From contig CASGGR010000039.1 in the NCBI GenBank assembly GCA_949318235.1, forward strand, positions 868,001 to 932,000: DNA of 64,000 nt. The letters run 5' to 3'. A model generated the notes under the pieces. That model saw only the letters and a list, made by a program, of their open reading frames with translations. It did no database searches and was not told the DNA's origin. A program made the position numbers and the translations under genes. The DNA comes from Ecdyonurus torrentis (Eukaryota > Arthropoda > Insecta > Ephemeroptera > Heptageniidae). How positions within the stretch are numbered: the first letter of the stretch is position 1; each line of letters starts with the position of its first letter. Below, one piece after another: positions 49,579 to 63,900 of this stretch.

Positions 49579-52500
49579 TCATGACTTGGTTTGGCTACAT
49601 GATGAGTGAAAACTAAAATTGTCAATAACCCAAAAAGTATGCGTCGGAGCAAAAAAGTTCAAGATATCTTTTTTGTAGAGAATTGAAAAAGCTATGTTTT
49701 GAGTAAAATAGTAAGTCTGTAGCATTCTTAGTTTTTGAGAATTCATCAAAACTAGTTTTAATCGTGTAAAAAGTATGATTTTTATCATTCAATAACATTT
49801 GGTTCTTGAAATAGAAACTTTGTTTCATGACTTGGCTTGGCTACATGATGAGTGAAAACTAAAATTGTCAATAACCCAAAAAGTATGCGTCGAAACAAAA
49901 AAGTTCAAGACATCTTTTTTGTAGAGAATTGAAAAAGCTATGTTTTGAGTTAAATTTGATGACTGTAGCATTCTTAGTTTTTGAGAAATCATCAAAACTA
50001 GTTTTAATCGTGTAAAAAGTATGATTTTTATCATTCAATAACATTTGGTTCTTGAAATAGAAACTTTGTTTCATGACTTGGTTTGGCTACATGATGAGTG
50101 AAAACTAAAATTGTCAATAACCTAAAAAGTATGCGTTGGAGCAAAAAACTTCAAGACATCTTTTTGGTAGAGAATTGAAAAAGCTTAGTTTTAAGTTAAA
50201 TAGTAAGTCTGTAGCATTCTTAGTTTTTGAGAAATCATCAAAACTAGTTTTAATCGTGTAAAAAGTATGATTTTTATCATTCAATAACATTTGGTTCTTG
50301 AAATAAAAACTTTGTTTCATGACTTGGTTTGGCTACATGATGAGTGAAAACTAAAATTGTCAATAACCCAAAAAGTATGCGTCGGAGCAAAAAAATTCAA
50401 GACATCTTTTTTGTAGAGAATTGAAAAAGCTTAGTTTTGAGTTAAATAGTAAGTCTGTAGCATTCTTAGTTTTTGAGAAATCATCAAAACTAGTTTTAAT
50501 CGTGTAAAAAGTATGATTTTTATCATTCAATAACATTTGGTTCTTGAAATAAAAACTTTGTTTCATGACTAGGTTTGGCTACATGATGAGTGAAAACTAA
50601 AATTGTCAATAACCCAAAAAGTATGCGTCGGAGCAAAAAAGTTCAAGACATCTTTTTTGTAGAGAATTGAAAAAGCTTAGTTTTGAGTTAAATAGTAAGT
50701 CTGTAGCATTCTTAGTTTTTGAGAAATCATCAAAACTAGTTTTAATCGTGTAAAAAGTATGATTTTTATCATTCAATAACATTTGGTTCTTGAAATAGAA
50801 ACTTTGTTTCATGACTTGGTTTGGCTACATGATGAGTGAAAACTAAAATTGTCAATAACCCAAAAAGTATGCGTCGAAACAAAAAAGTTCAAGACATCTT
50901 TTTTGTAGAGAATTGAAAAAGCTATGTTTTGAGTTAAATTTGATGACTGTAGCATTCTTAGTTTTTGAGAAATCATCAAAACTAGTTTTAATCGTGTAAA
51001 AAGTATGATTTTTATCATTCAATAACATTTGGTTCTTGAAATAGAAACTTAGTTTCATGACTTGGTTTGGCTACATGATGAGTGAAAACTAAAATTGTCA
51101 ATAACCCAAAAAGTATGCGTCGGAGCAAAAAAGTTCAAGATATCTTTTTTGTAGAGAATTGAAAAAGCTATGTTTTGAGTAAAATAGTAAGTCTGTAGCA
51201 TTCTTAGTTTTTGAGAATTCATCAAAACTAGTTTTAATCGTGTAAAAAGTATGATTTTTATCATTCAATAACATTTGGTTCTTGAAATAGAAACTTTGTT
51301 TCATGACTTGGCTTGGCTACATGATGAGTGAATACTAAAATTGTCAATAACCCAAAAAGTATGCGTCGGAGCAAAAAAGTTCAAGATATCTTTTTTGTAG
51401 AGAATTGAAAAAGCTATGTTTTGAGTAAAACAGTAAGTCTGTAGCATTCTTAGTTTTTGAGAAATCATCAAAACTAGTTTTAATCGTGTAAAAAGTATTA
51501 TTTTTTATAATTCAATAACATTTGGTTCTTGAAATAGAAACTTTGTTTCATGACTTGGTTTGGCTACATGATGAGTGAAAACTAAAATTGTCAATAACCC
51601 AAAAAGTATGCGTCGAAACAAAAAAGTTCAAGACATCTTTTTTGTAGAGAATTGAAAAAGCTATGTTTTGAGTTAAATTTGATGACTGTAGCATTCTTAG
51701 TTTTTGAGAAATCATCAAAACTAGTTTTAATCGTGTAAAAAGTATGATTTTTATCATTCAATAACATTTGGTTCTTGAAATAGAAACTTTGTTTCATGAC
51801 TTGGTTTGGCTACATGATGAGTGAAAACTAAAATTGTCAATAACCTAAAAAGTATGCGTTGGAGCAAAAAACTTCAAGACATCTTTTTGGTAGAGAATTG
51901 AAAAAGCTTAGTTTTAAGTTAAATAGTAAGTCTGTAGCATTCTTAGTTTTTGAGAAATCATCAAAACTAGTTTTAATCGTGTAAAAAGTATGATTTTTAT
52001 CATTCAATAACATTTGGTTCTTGAAATAAAAACTTTGTTTCATGACTTGGTTTGGCTACATGATGAGTGAAAACTAAAATTGTCAATAACCCAAAAAGTA
52101 TGCGTCGGAGCAAAAAAATTCAAGACATCTTTTTTGTAGAGAATTGAAAAAGCTATGTTTTGAGTTAAATTTGATGACTGTAGCATTCTTAGTTTTTGAG
52201 AAATCATCAAAACTAGTTTTAATCGTGTAAAAAGTATGATTTTTATCATTCAATAACATTTGGTTCTTGAAATAGAAACTTTGTTTCATGACTTGGTTTG
52301 GCTACATGATGAGTGAAAACTAAAATTGTCAATAACCTAAAAAGTATGCGTTGGAGCAAAAAACTTCAAGACATCTTTTTGGTAGAGAATTGAAAAAGCT
52401 TAGTTTTAAGTTAAATAGTAAGTCTGTAGCATTCTTAGTTTTTGAGAAATCATCAAAACTAGTTTTAATCGTGTAAAAAGTATGATTTTTATCATTCAAT

Positions 52501-53516
52501 AACATTTGGTTCTTGAAATAAAAACTTTGTTTCATGACTTGGTTTGGCTACATGATGAGTGAAAACTAAAATTGTCAATAACCCAAAAAGTATGCGTCGG
52601 AGCAAAAAAATTCAAGACATCTTTTTTGTAGAGAATTGAAAAAGCTTAGTTTTAAGGTTAAATAGTAAGTCTGTAGCATTCTTAGTTTTTGAGAAATCAT
52701 CAAAACTAGTTTTAATCGTGTAAAAAGTATGATTTTTATCATTCAATAACATTTGGTTCTTGAAATAGAAACTTTGTTTCATGACTTGGTTTGGCTACAT
52801 GATGAGTGAAAACTAAAATTGTCAATAACCCAAAAAGTATGCGTCGAAACAAAAAAGTTCGAGACATCTTTTTTGTAGAGAATTGAAAAAGCTATGTTTT
52901 GAGTTAAATTTGATGACTGTAGCATTCTTAGTTTTTGAGAAATCATCAAAACTAGTTTTAATCGTGTAAAAAGTATGATTTTTATCATTCAATAACATTT
53001 GGTTCTTGAAATAGAAACTTTGTTTCATGACTTGGTTTGGCTACATGATGAGTGAAAACTAAAATTGTCAATAACCTAAAAAGTATGCGTTGGAGCAAAA
53101 AACTTCAAGACATCTTTTTTGTAGAGAATTGAAAAAGCTTAGTTTTGAGTTAAATAGTAAGTCTGTAGCATTCTTAGTTTTTGAGAAATCATCAAAACTA
53201 GTTTTATTCGTGTAAAAAGTATGATTTTTATCATTCAATAACATTTGGTTCTTAAAATAAAAACTTTGTTTCATGACTAGGTTTGGCTACATGATGAGTG
53301 AAAACTAAAATTGTCAATAACCCAAAAAGTATGCGTCGGAGCAAAAAAGTTCAAGACATCTTTTTTGTAGAGAATTGAAAAAGCTATGTTTTGAGTTAAA
53401 TTTGATGACTGTAGCATTCTTAGTTTTTGAGAAATCATCAAAACTAGTTTTAATCGTGTAAAAAGTATGATTTTTATCATTCAATAACATTTGGTTCTTG
53501 AAATAGAAACTTAGTT
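49579..53516. repeat. Sixteen-unit family-B higher-order repeat, copy 1 (3938 bp)
   Basis: Order: B2, B3, B4, B5, B6, B1, B2, B7, B3b, B4, B8, B4, B9, B10, B11, then a B6/B1 hybrid. Two members (B7 at 51301, B9 at 52532) are 247 bp, giving 3938 bp. The first fifteen units match 53517-57208 subtype by subtype. The final unit (53271) starts gactagg like B6 but continues with ttgatgactg and gaaacttag like B1, as if one unit had been removed by exchange. Confidence 0.9.
53271..53516. repeat. B6/B1 hybrid monomer
   Basis: The left side is B6 (gactaggtttgg, gtcggagc). The right side is B1 (aagctatgtt, ttgatgactg, gaaacttag). The corresponding place in copy 2 holds separate B6 (57209) and B1 (57455) units. 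Fusion by loss of about 246 bp explains the hybrid. Confidence 0.85.
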
Positions 53517-56500
53517 TCATGACTTGGTTTGGCTACATGATGAGTGAAAACTAAAATTGTCAATAACCCAAAAAGTATGCGTCGGAGCAAAAAAGTTCAA
53601 GATATCTTTTTTGTAGAGAATTGAAAAAGCTATGTTTTGAGTAAAATAGTAAGTCTGTAGCATTCTTAGTTTTTGAGAATTCATCAAAACTAGTTTTAAT
53701 CGTGTAAAAAGTATGATTTTTATCATTCAATAACATTTGGTTCTTGAAATAGAAACTTTGTTTCATGACTTGGCTTGGCTACATGATGAGTGAAAACTAA
53801 AATTGTCAATAACCCAAAAAGTATGCGTCGAAACAAAAAAGTTCAAGACATCTTTTTTGTAGAGAATTGAAAAAGCTATGTTTTGAGTTAAATTTGATGA
53901 CTGTAGCATTCTTAGTTTTTGAGAAATCATCAAAACTAGTTTTAATCGTGTAAAAAGTATGATTTTTATCATTCAATAACATTTGGTTCTTGAAATAGAA
54001 ACTTTGTTTCATGACTTGGTTTGGCTACATGATGAGTGAAAACTAAAATTGTCAATAACCTAAAAAGTATGCGTTGGAGCAAAAAACTTCAAGACATCTT
54101 TTTGGTAGAGAATTGAAAAAGCTTAGTTTTAAGTTAAATAGTAAGTCTGTAGCATTCTTAGTTTTTGAGAAATCATCAAAACTAGTTTTAATCGTGTAAA
54201 AAGTATGATTTTTATCATTCAATAACATTTGGTTCTTGAAATAAAAACTTTGTTTCATGACTTGGTTTGGCTACATGATGAGTGAAAACTAAAATTGTCA
54301 ATAACCCAAAAAGTATGCGTCGGAGCAAAAAAATTCAAGACATCTTTTTTGTAGAGAATTGAAAAAGCTTAGTTTTGAGTTAAATAGTAAGTCTGTAGCA
54401 TTCTTAGTTTTTGAGAAATCATCAAAACTAGTTTTAATCGTGTAAAAAGTATGATTTTTATCATTCAATAACATTTGGTTCTTGAAATAAAAACTTTGTT
54501 TCATGACTAGGTTTGGCTACATGATGAGTGAAAACTAAAATTGTCAATAACCCAAAAAGTATGCGTCGGAGCAAAAAAGTTCAAGACATCTTTTTTGTAG
54601 AGAATTGAAAAAGCTTAGTTTTGAGTTAAATAGTAAGTCTGTAGCATTCTTAGTTTTTGAGAAATCATCAAAACTAGTTTTAATCGTGTAAAAAGTATGA
54701 TTTTTATCATTCAATAACATTTGGTTCTTGAAATAGAAACTTTGTTTCATGACTTGGTTTGGCTACATGATGAGTGAAAACTAAAATTGTCAATAACCCA
54801 AAAAGTATGCGTCGAAACAAAAAAGTTCAAGACATCTTTTTTGTAGAGAATTGAAAAAGCTATGTTTTGAGTTAAATTTGATGACTGTAGCATTCTTAGT
54901 TTTTGAGAAATCATCAAAACTAGTTTTAATCGTGTAAAAAGTATGATTTTTATCATTCAATAACATTTGGTTCTTGAAATAGAAACTTAGTTTCATGACT
55001 TGGTTTGGCTACATGATGAGTGAAAACTAAAATTGTCAATAACCCAAAAAGTATGCGTCGGAGCAAAAAAGTTCAAGATATCTTTTTTGTAGAGAATTGA
55101 AAAAGCTATGTTTTGAGTAAAATAGTAAGTCTGTAGCATTCTTAGTTTTTGAGAATTCATCAAAACTAGTTTTAATCGTGTAAAAAGTATGATTTTTATC
55201 ATTCAATAACATTTGGTTCTTGAAATAGAAACTTTGTTTCATGACTTGGCTTGGCTACATGATGAGTGAATACTAAAATTGTCAATAACCCAAAAAGTAT
55301 GCGTCGGAGCAAAAAAGTTCAAGATATCTTTTTTGTAGAGAATTGAAAAAGCTATGTTTTGAGTAAAACAGTAAGTCTGTAGCATTCTTAGTTTTTGAGA
55401 AATCATCAAAACTAGTTTTAATCGTGTAAAAAGTATTATTTTTTATAATTCAATAACATTTGGTTCTTGAAATAGAAACTTTGTTTCATGACTTGGTTTG
55501 GCTACATGATGAGTGAAAACTAAAATTGTCAATAACCCAAAAAGTATGCGTCGAAACAAAAAAGTTCAAGACATCTTTTTTGTAGAGAATTGAAAAAGCT
55601 ATGTTTTGAGTTAAATTTGATGACTGTAGCATTCTTAGTTTTTGAGAAATCATCAAAACTAGTTTTAATCGTGTAAAAAGTATGATTTTTATCATTCAAT
55701 AACATTTGGTTCTTGAAATAGAAACTTTGTTTCATGACTTGGTTTGGCTACATGATGAGTGAAAACTAAAATTGTCAATAACCTAAAAAGTATGCGTTGG
55801 AGCAAAAAACTTCAAGACATCTTTTTGGTAGAGAATTGAAAAAGCTTAGTTTTAAGTTAAATAGTAAGTCTGTAGCATTCTTAGTTTTTGAGAAATCATC
55901 AAAACTAGTTTTAATCGTGTAAAAAGTATGATTTTTATCATTCAATAACATTTGGTTCTTGAAATAAAAACTTTGTTTCATGACTTGGTTTGGCTACATG
56001 ATGAGTGAAAACTAAAATTGTCAATAACCCAAAAAGTATGCGTCGGAGCAAAAAAATTCAAGACATCTTTTTTGTAGAGAATTGAAAAAGCTATGTTTTG
56101 AGTTAAATTTGATGACTGTAGCATTCTTAGTTTTTGAGAAATCATCAAAACTAGTTTTAATCGTGTAAAAAGTATGATTTTTATCATTCAATAACATTTG
56201 GTTCTTGAAATAGAAACTTTGTTTCATGACTTGGTTTGGCTACATGATGAGTGAAAACTAAAATTGTCAATAACCTAAAAAGTATGCGTTGGAGCAAAAA
56301 ACTTCAAGACATCTTTTTGGTAGAGAATTGAAAAAGCTTAGTTTTAAGTTAAATAGTAAGTCTGTAGCATTCTTAGTTTTTGAGAAATCATCAAAACTAG
56401 TTTTAATCGTGTAAAAAGTATGATTTTTATCATTCAATAACATTTGGTTCTTGAAATAAAAACTTTGTTTCATGACTTGGTTTGGCTACATGATGAGTGA

Positions 56501-57454
56501 AAACTAAAATTGTCAATAACCCAAAAAGTATGCGTCGGAGCAAAAAAATTCAAGACATCTTTTTTGTAGAGAATTGAAAAAGCTTAGTTTTAAGGTTAAA
56601 TAGTAAGTCTGTAGCATTCTTAGTTTTTGAGAAATCATCAAAACTAGTTTTAATCGTGTAAAAAGTATGATTTTTATCATTCAATAACATTTGGTTCTTG
56701 AAATAGAAACTTTGTTTCATGACTTGGTTTGGCTACATGATGAGTGAAAACTAAAATTGTCAATAACCCAAAAAGTATGCGTCGAAACAAAAAAGTTCGA
56801 GACATCTTTTTTGTAGAGAATTGAAAAAGCTATGTTTTGAGTTAAATTTGATGACTGTAGCATTCTTAGTTTTTGAGAAATCATCAAAACTAGTTTTAAT
56901 CGTGTAAAAAGTATGATTTTTATCATTCAATAACATTTGGTTCTTGAAATAGAAACTTTGTTTCATGACTTGGTTTGGCTACATGATGAGTGAAAACTAA
57001 AATTGTCAATAACCTAAAAAGTATGCGTTGGAGCAAAAAACTTCAAGACATCTTTTTTGTAGAGAATTGAAAAAGCTTAGTTTTGAGTTAAATAGTAAGT
57101 CTGTAGCATTCTTAGTTTTTGAGAAATCATCAAAACTAGTTTTATTCGTGTAAAAAGTATGATTTTTATCATTCAATAACATTTGGTTCTTAAAATAAAA
57201 ACTTTGTTTCATGACTAGGTTTGGCTACATGATGAGTGAAAACTAAAATTGTCAATAACCCAAAAAGTATGCGTCGGAGCAAAAAAGTTCAAGACATCTT
57301 TTTTGTAGAGAATTGAAAAAGCTTAGTTTTGAGTTAAATAGTAAGTCTGTAGCATTCTTAGTTTTTGAGAAATCATCAAAACTAGTTTTAATCGTGTAAA
57401 AAGTATGATTTTTATCATTCAATAACATTTGGTTCTTGAAATAGAAACTTTGTT
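53517..57454. repeat. Sixteen-unit family-B higher-order repeat, copy 2 (3938 bp)
   Basis: Same order as copy 1 for fifteen units; the sixteenth (57209) is a complete B6 and is followed by a complete B1 at 57455. Rare changes shared with copy 1 include gttcgag (B10), tttattcg with cttaaaataaaa (B11) and aaggtta (B9). Confidence 0.9.
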
Positions 57455-58932
57455 TCATGACTTGGTTTGGCTACATGATGAGTGAAAACTAAAATTGTCA
57501 ATAACCCAAAAAGTATGCGTCGAAACAAAAAAGTTCAAGACATCTTTTTTGTAGAGAATTGAAAAAGCTATGTTTTGAGTTAAATTTGATGACTGTAGCA
57601 TTCTTAGTTTTTGAGAAATCATCAAAACTAGTTTTAATCGTGTAAAAAGTATGATTTTTATCATTCAATAACATTTGGTTCTTGAAATAGAAACTTAGTT
57701 TCATGACTTGGTTTGGCTACATGATGAGTGAAAACTAAAATTGTCAATAACCCAAAAAGTATGCGTCGGAGCAAAAAAGTTCAAGATATCTTTTTTGTAG
57801 AGAATTGAAAAAGCTATGTTTTGAGTAAAATAGTAAGTCTGTAGCATTCTTAGTTTTTGAGAATTCATCAAAACTAGTTTTAATCGTGTAAAAAGTATGA
57901 TTTTTATCATTCAATAACATTTGGTTCTTGAAATAGAAACTTTGTTTCATGACTTGGCTTGGCTACATGATGAGTGAATACTAAAATTGTCAATAACCCA
58001 AAAAGTATGCGTCGGAGCAAAAAAGTTCAAGATATCTTTTTTGTAGAGAATTGAAAAAGCTATGTTTTGAGTAAAACAGTAAGTCTGTAGCATTCTTAGT
58101 TTTTGAGAAATCATCAAAACTAGTTTTAATCGTGTAAAAAGTATTATTTTTTATAATTCAATAACATTTGGTTCTTGAAATAGAAACTTTGTTTCATGAC
58201 TTGGTTTGGCTACATGATGAGTGAAAACTAAAATTGTCAATAACCCAAAAAGTATGCGTCGAAACAAAAAAGTTCAAGACATCTTTTTTGTAGAGAATTG
58301 AAAAAGCTATGTTTTGAGTTAAATTTGATGACTGTAGCATTCTTAGTTTTTGAGAAATCATCAAAACTAGTTTTAATCGTGTAAAAAGTATGATTTTTAT
58401 CATTCAATAACATTTGGTTCTTGAAATAGAAACTTAGTTTCATGACTTGGTTTGGCTACATGATGAGTGAAAACTAAAATTGTCAATAACCCAAAAAGTA
58501 TGCGTCGGAGCAAAAAAGTTCAAGATATCTTTTTTGTAGAGAATTGAAAAAGCTATGTTTTGAGTAAAATAGTAAGTCTGTAGCATTCTTAGTTTTTGAG
58601 AATTCATCAAAACTAGTTTTAATCGTGTAAAAAGTATGATTTTTATCATTCAATAACATTTGGTTCTTGAAATAGAAACTTTGTTTCATGACTTGGCTTG
58701 GCTACATGATGAGTGAATACTAAAATTGTCAATAACCCAAAAAGTATGCGTCGGAGCAAAAAAGTTCAAGATATCTTTTTTGTAGAGAATTGAAAAAGCT
58801 ATGTTTTGAGTAAAACAGTAAGTCTGTAGCATTCTTAGTTTTTGAGAAATCATCAAAACTAGTTTTAATCGTGTAAAAAGTATTATTTTTTATAATTCAA
58901 TAACATTTGGTTCTTGAAATAGAAACTTTGTT
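57455..58932. repeat. Tandem pair of triplet B1-B2-B7 (739 bp each)
   Basis: B1, B2, B7 at 57455-58193 is repeated at 58194-58932 with the same subtypes. Each B7 contributes one extra base. The next units (58933 on) take up B3b, the usual partner after B7. Confidence 0.88.
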
Positions 58933-60901
58933 TCATGACTTGGTTTGGCTACATGATGAGTGAAAACTAAAATTGTCAATAACCCAAAAAGTATGCGTCG
59001 AAACAAAAAAGTTCAAGACATCTTTTTTGTAGAGAATTGAAAAAGCTATGTTTTGAGTTAAATTTGATGACTGTAGCATTCTTAGTTTTTGAGAAATCAT
59101 CAAAACTAGTTTTAATCGTGTAAAAAGTATGATTTTTATCATTCAATAACATTTGGTTCTTGAAATAGAAACTTTGTTTCATGACTTGGTTTGGCTACAT
59201 GATGAGTGAAAACTAAAATTGTCAATAACCCAAAAAGTATGCGTCGAAACAAAAAAGTTCAAGACATCTTTTTTGTAGAGAATTAAAAAAGCTATGTTTT
59301 GAGTTAAATTTGATGACTGTAGCATTCTTAGTTTTTGAGAAATCATCAAAACTAGTTTTAATCGTGTAAAAAGTATGATTTTTATCATTCAATAACATTT
59401 GGTTCTTGAAATAGAAACTTAGTTTCATGACTTGGTTTGGCTACATGATGAGTGAAAACTAAAATTGTCAATAACCCAAAAAGTATGCGTCGGAGCAAAA
59501 AAGTTCAAGATATCTTTTTTGTAGAGAATTGAAAAAGCTATGTTTTGAGTAAAATAGTAAGTCTGTAGCATTCTTAGTTTTTGAGAATTCATCAAAACTA
59601 GTTTTAATCGTGTAAAAAGTATGATTTTTATCATTCAATAACATTTGGTTCTTGAAATAGAAACTTTGTTTCATGACTTGGCTTGGCTACATGATGAGTG
59701 AATACTAAAATTGTCAATAACCCAAAAAGTATGCGTCGGAGCAAAAAAGTTCAAGATATCTTTTTTGTAGAGAATTGAAAAAGCTATGTTTTGAGTAAAA
59801 CAGTAAGTCTGTAGCATTCTTAGTTTTTGAGAAATCATCAAAACTAGTTTTAATCGTGTAAAAAGTATTATTTTTTATAATTCAATAACATTTGGTTCTT
59901 GAAATAGAAACTTTGTTTCATGACTTGGTTTGGCTACATGATGAGTGAAAACTAAAATTGTCAATAACCCAAAAAGTATGCGTCGAAACAAAAAAGTTCA
60001 AGACATCTTTTTTGTAGAGAATTGAAAAAGCTATGTTTTGAGTTAAATTTGATGACTGTAGCATTCTTAGTTTTTGAGAAATCATCAAAACTAGTTTTAA
60101 TCGTGTAAAAAGTATGATTTTTATCATTCAATAACATTTGGTTCTTGAAATAGAAACTTTGTTTCATGACTTGGTTTGGCTACATGATGAGTGAAAACTA
60201 AAATTGTCAATAACCCAAAAAGTATGCGTCGAAACAAAAAAGTTCAAGACATCTTTTTTGTAGAGAATTAAAAAAGCTATGTTTTGAGTTAAATTTGATG
60301 ACTGTAGCATTCTTAGTTTTTGAGAAATCATCAAAACTAGTTTTAATCGTGTAAAAAGTATGATTTTTATCATTCAATAACATTTGGTTCTTGAAATAGA
60401 AACTTTGTTTCATGACTTGGTTTGGCTACATGATGAGTGAAAACTAAAATTGTCAATAACCTAAAAAGTATGCGTTGGAGCAAAAAACTTCAAGACATCT
60501 TTTTTGTAGAGAATTAAAAAAGCTTAGTTTTGAGTTAAATAGTAAGTCTGTAGCATTCTTAGTTTTTGAGAAATCATCAAAACTAGTTTTAATCGTGTAA
60601 AAAGTATGATTTTTATCATTCAATAACATTTGGTTCTTGAAATAGAAACTTTGTTTCATGACTTGGTTTGGCTACATGATGAGTGAAAACTAAAATTGTC
60701 AATAACCTAAAAAGTATGCGTTGGAGCAAAAAAGTTCAAGACATCTTTTTTGTAGAGAATTGAAAAAGCTTAGTTTTGAGTTAAATAGTAAGTCTGTAGC
60801 ATTCTTAGTTTTTGAGAAATCATCAAAACTAGTTTTAATCGTGTAAAAAGTATGATTTTTATCATTCAATAACATTTGGTTCTTGAAATAGAAACTTTGT
60901 T
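58933..60901. repeat. B3b-led cassettes with gaattaaaaaagc units
   Basis: Order: B3b, B13, B2, B7 (58933-59917), then B3b, B13b and two further units (60410, 60656). B13 units carry gaattaaaaaagc, a single change not seen in other B1-like units; the unit at 60410 shares it. The four-unit stretch suggests a 985-bp duplication that then diverged. The unit at 60656 has gttggagc but lacks the aaaaaactt change usual in B4. Confidence 0.78.
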
Positions 60902-63900
60902 TCATGACTTGGTTTGGCTACATGATGAGTGAAAACTAAAATTGTCAATAACCCAAAAAGTATGCGTCGAAACAAAAAAGTTCAAGACATCTTTTTTGTA
61001 GAGAATTGAAAAAGCTATGTTTTGAGTTAAATTTGATGACTGTAGCATTCTTAGTTTTTGAGAAATCATCAAAACTAGTTTTAATCGTGTAAAAAGTATG
61101 ATTTTTATCATTCAATAACATTTGGTTCTTGAAATAGAAACTTAGTTTCATGACTTGGTTTGGCTACATGATGAGTGAAAACTAAAATTGTCAATAACCC
61201 AAAAAGTATGCGTCGGAGCAAAAAAGTTCAAGATATCTTTTTTGTAGAGAATTGAAAAAGCTATGTTTTGAGTAAAATAGTAAGTCTGTAGCATTCTTAG
61301 TTTTTGAGAATTCATCAAAACTAGTTTTAATCGTGTAAAAAGTATGATTTTTATCATTCAATAACATTTGGTTCTTGAAATAGAAACTTTGTTTCATGAC
61401 TTGGCTTGGCTACATGATGAGTGAATACTAAAATTGTCAATAACCCAAAAAGTATGCGTCGGAGCAAAAAAGTTCAAGATATCTTTTTTGTAGAGAATTG
61501 AAAAAGCTATGTTTTGAGTAAAACAGTAAGTCTGTAGCATTCTTAGTTTTTGAGAAATCATCAAAACTAGTTTTAATCGTGTAAAAAGTATTATTTTTTA
61601 TAATTCAATAACATTTGGTTCTTGAAATAGAAACTTTGTTTCATGACTTGGTTTGGCTACATGATGAGTGAAAACTAAAATTGTCAATAACCCAAAAAGT
61701 ATGCGTCGAAACAAAAAAGTTCAAGACATCTTTTTTGTAGAGAATTGAAAAAGCTATGTTTTGAGTTAAATTTGATGACTGTAGCATTCTTAGTTTTTGA
61801 GAAATCATCAAAACTAGTTTTAATCGTGTAAAAAGTATGATTTTTATCATTCAATAACATTTGGTTCTTGAAATAGAAACTTTGTTTCATGACTTGGTTT
61901 GGCTACATGATGAGTGAAAACTAAAATTGTCAATAACCTAAAAAGTATGCGTTGGAGCAAAAAACTTCAAGACATCTTTTTGGTAGAGAATTGAAAAAGC
62001 TTAGTTTTGAGTTAAATAGTAAGTCTGTAGCATTCTTAGTTTTTGAGAAATCATCAAAACTAGTTTTAATCGTGTAAAAAGTATGATTTTTATCATTCAA
62101 TAACATTTGGTTCTTGAAATAAAAACTTTGTTTCATGACTTGGTTTGGCTACATGATGAGTGAAAACTAAAATTGTCAATAACCCAAAAAGTATGCGTCG
62201 GAGCAAAAAAATTCAAGACATCTTTTTTGTAGAGAATTGAAAAAGCTTAGTTTTAAGGTTAAATAGTAAGTCTGTAGCATTCTTAGTTTTTGAGAAATCA
62301 TCAAAACTAGTTTTAATCGTGTAAAAAGTATGATTTTTATCATTCAATAACATTTGGTTCTTGAAATAGAAACTTTGTTTCATGACTTGGTTTGGCTACA
62401 TGATGAGTGAAAACTAAAATTGTCAATAACCCAAAAAGTATGCGTCGAAACAAAAAAGTTCGAGACATCTTTTTTGTAGAGAATTGAAAAAGCTATGTTT
62501 TGAGTTAAATTTGATGACTGTAGCATTCTTAGTTTTTGAGAAATCATCAAAACTAGTTTTAATCGTGTAAAAAGTATGATTTTTATCATTCAATAACATT
62601 TGGTTCTTGAAATAGAAACTTTGTTTCATGACTTGGTTTGGCTACATGATGAGTGAAAACTAAAATTGTCAATAACCTAAAAAGTATGCGTTGGAGCAAA
62701 AAACTTCAAGACATCTTTTTTGTAGAGAATTGAAAAAGCTTAGTTTTGAGTTAAATAGTAAGTCTGTAGCATTCTTAGTTTTTGAGAAATCATCAAAACT
62801 AGTTTTATTCGTGTAAAAAGTATGATTTTTATCATTCAATAACATTTGGTTCTTAAAATAAAAACTTTGTTTCATGACTAGGTTTGGCTACATGATGAGT
62901 GAAAACTAAAATTGTCAATAACCCAAAAAGTATGCGTCGGAGCAAAAAAGTTCAAGACATCTTTTTTGTAGAGAATTGAAAAAGCTTAGTTTTGAGTTAA
63001 ATAGTAAGTCTGTAGCATTCTTAGTTTTTGAGAAATCATCAAAACTAGTTTTAATCGTGTAAAAAGTATGATTTTTATCATTCAATAACATTTGGTTCTT
63101 GAAATAGAAACTTTGTTTCATGACTTGGTTTGGCTACATGATGAGTGAAAACTAAAATTGTCAATAACCCAAAAAGTATGCGTCGAAACAAAAAAGTTCA
63201 AGACATCTTTTTTGTAGAGAATTGAAAAAGCTATGTTTTGAGTTAAATTTGATGACTGTAGCATTCTTAGTTTTTGAGAAATCATCAAAACTAGTTTTAA
63301 TCGTGTAAAAAGTATGATTTTTATCATTCAATAACATTTGGTTCTTGAAATAGAAACTTAGTTTCATGACTTGGTTTGGCTACATGATGAGTGAAAACTA
63401 AAATTGTCAATAACCCAAAAAGTATGCGTCGGAGCAAAAAAGTTCAAGATATCTTTTTTGTAGATAATTGAAAAAGCTATGTTTTGAGTAAAATAGTAAG
63501 TCTGTAGCATTCTTAGTTTTTGAGAATTCATCAAAACTAGTTTTAATCGTGTAAAAAGTATGATTTTTATCATTCAATAACATTTGGTTCTTGAAATAGA
63601 AACTTTGTTTCATGACTTGGCTTGGCTACATGATGAGTGAATACTAAAATTGTCAATAACCCAAAAAGTATGCGTCGGAGCAAAAAAGTTCAAGATATCT
63701 TTTTTGTAGAGAATTGAAAAAGCTATGTTTTGAGTAAAACAGTAAGTCTGTAGCATTCTTAGTTTTTGAGAAATCATCAAAACTAGTTTTAATCGTGTAA
63801 AAAGTATTATTTTTTATAATTCAATAACATTTGGTTCTTGAAATAGAAACTTTGTTTCATGACTTGGTTTGGCTACATGATGAGTGAAAACTAAAATTGT

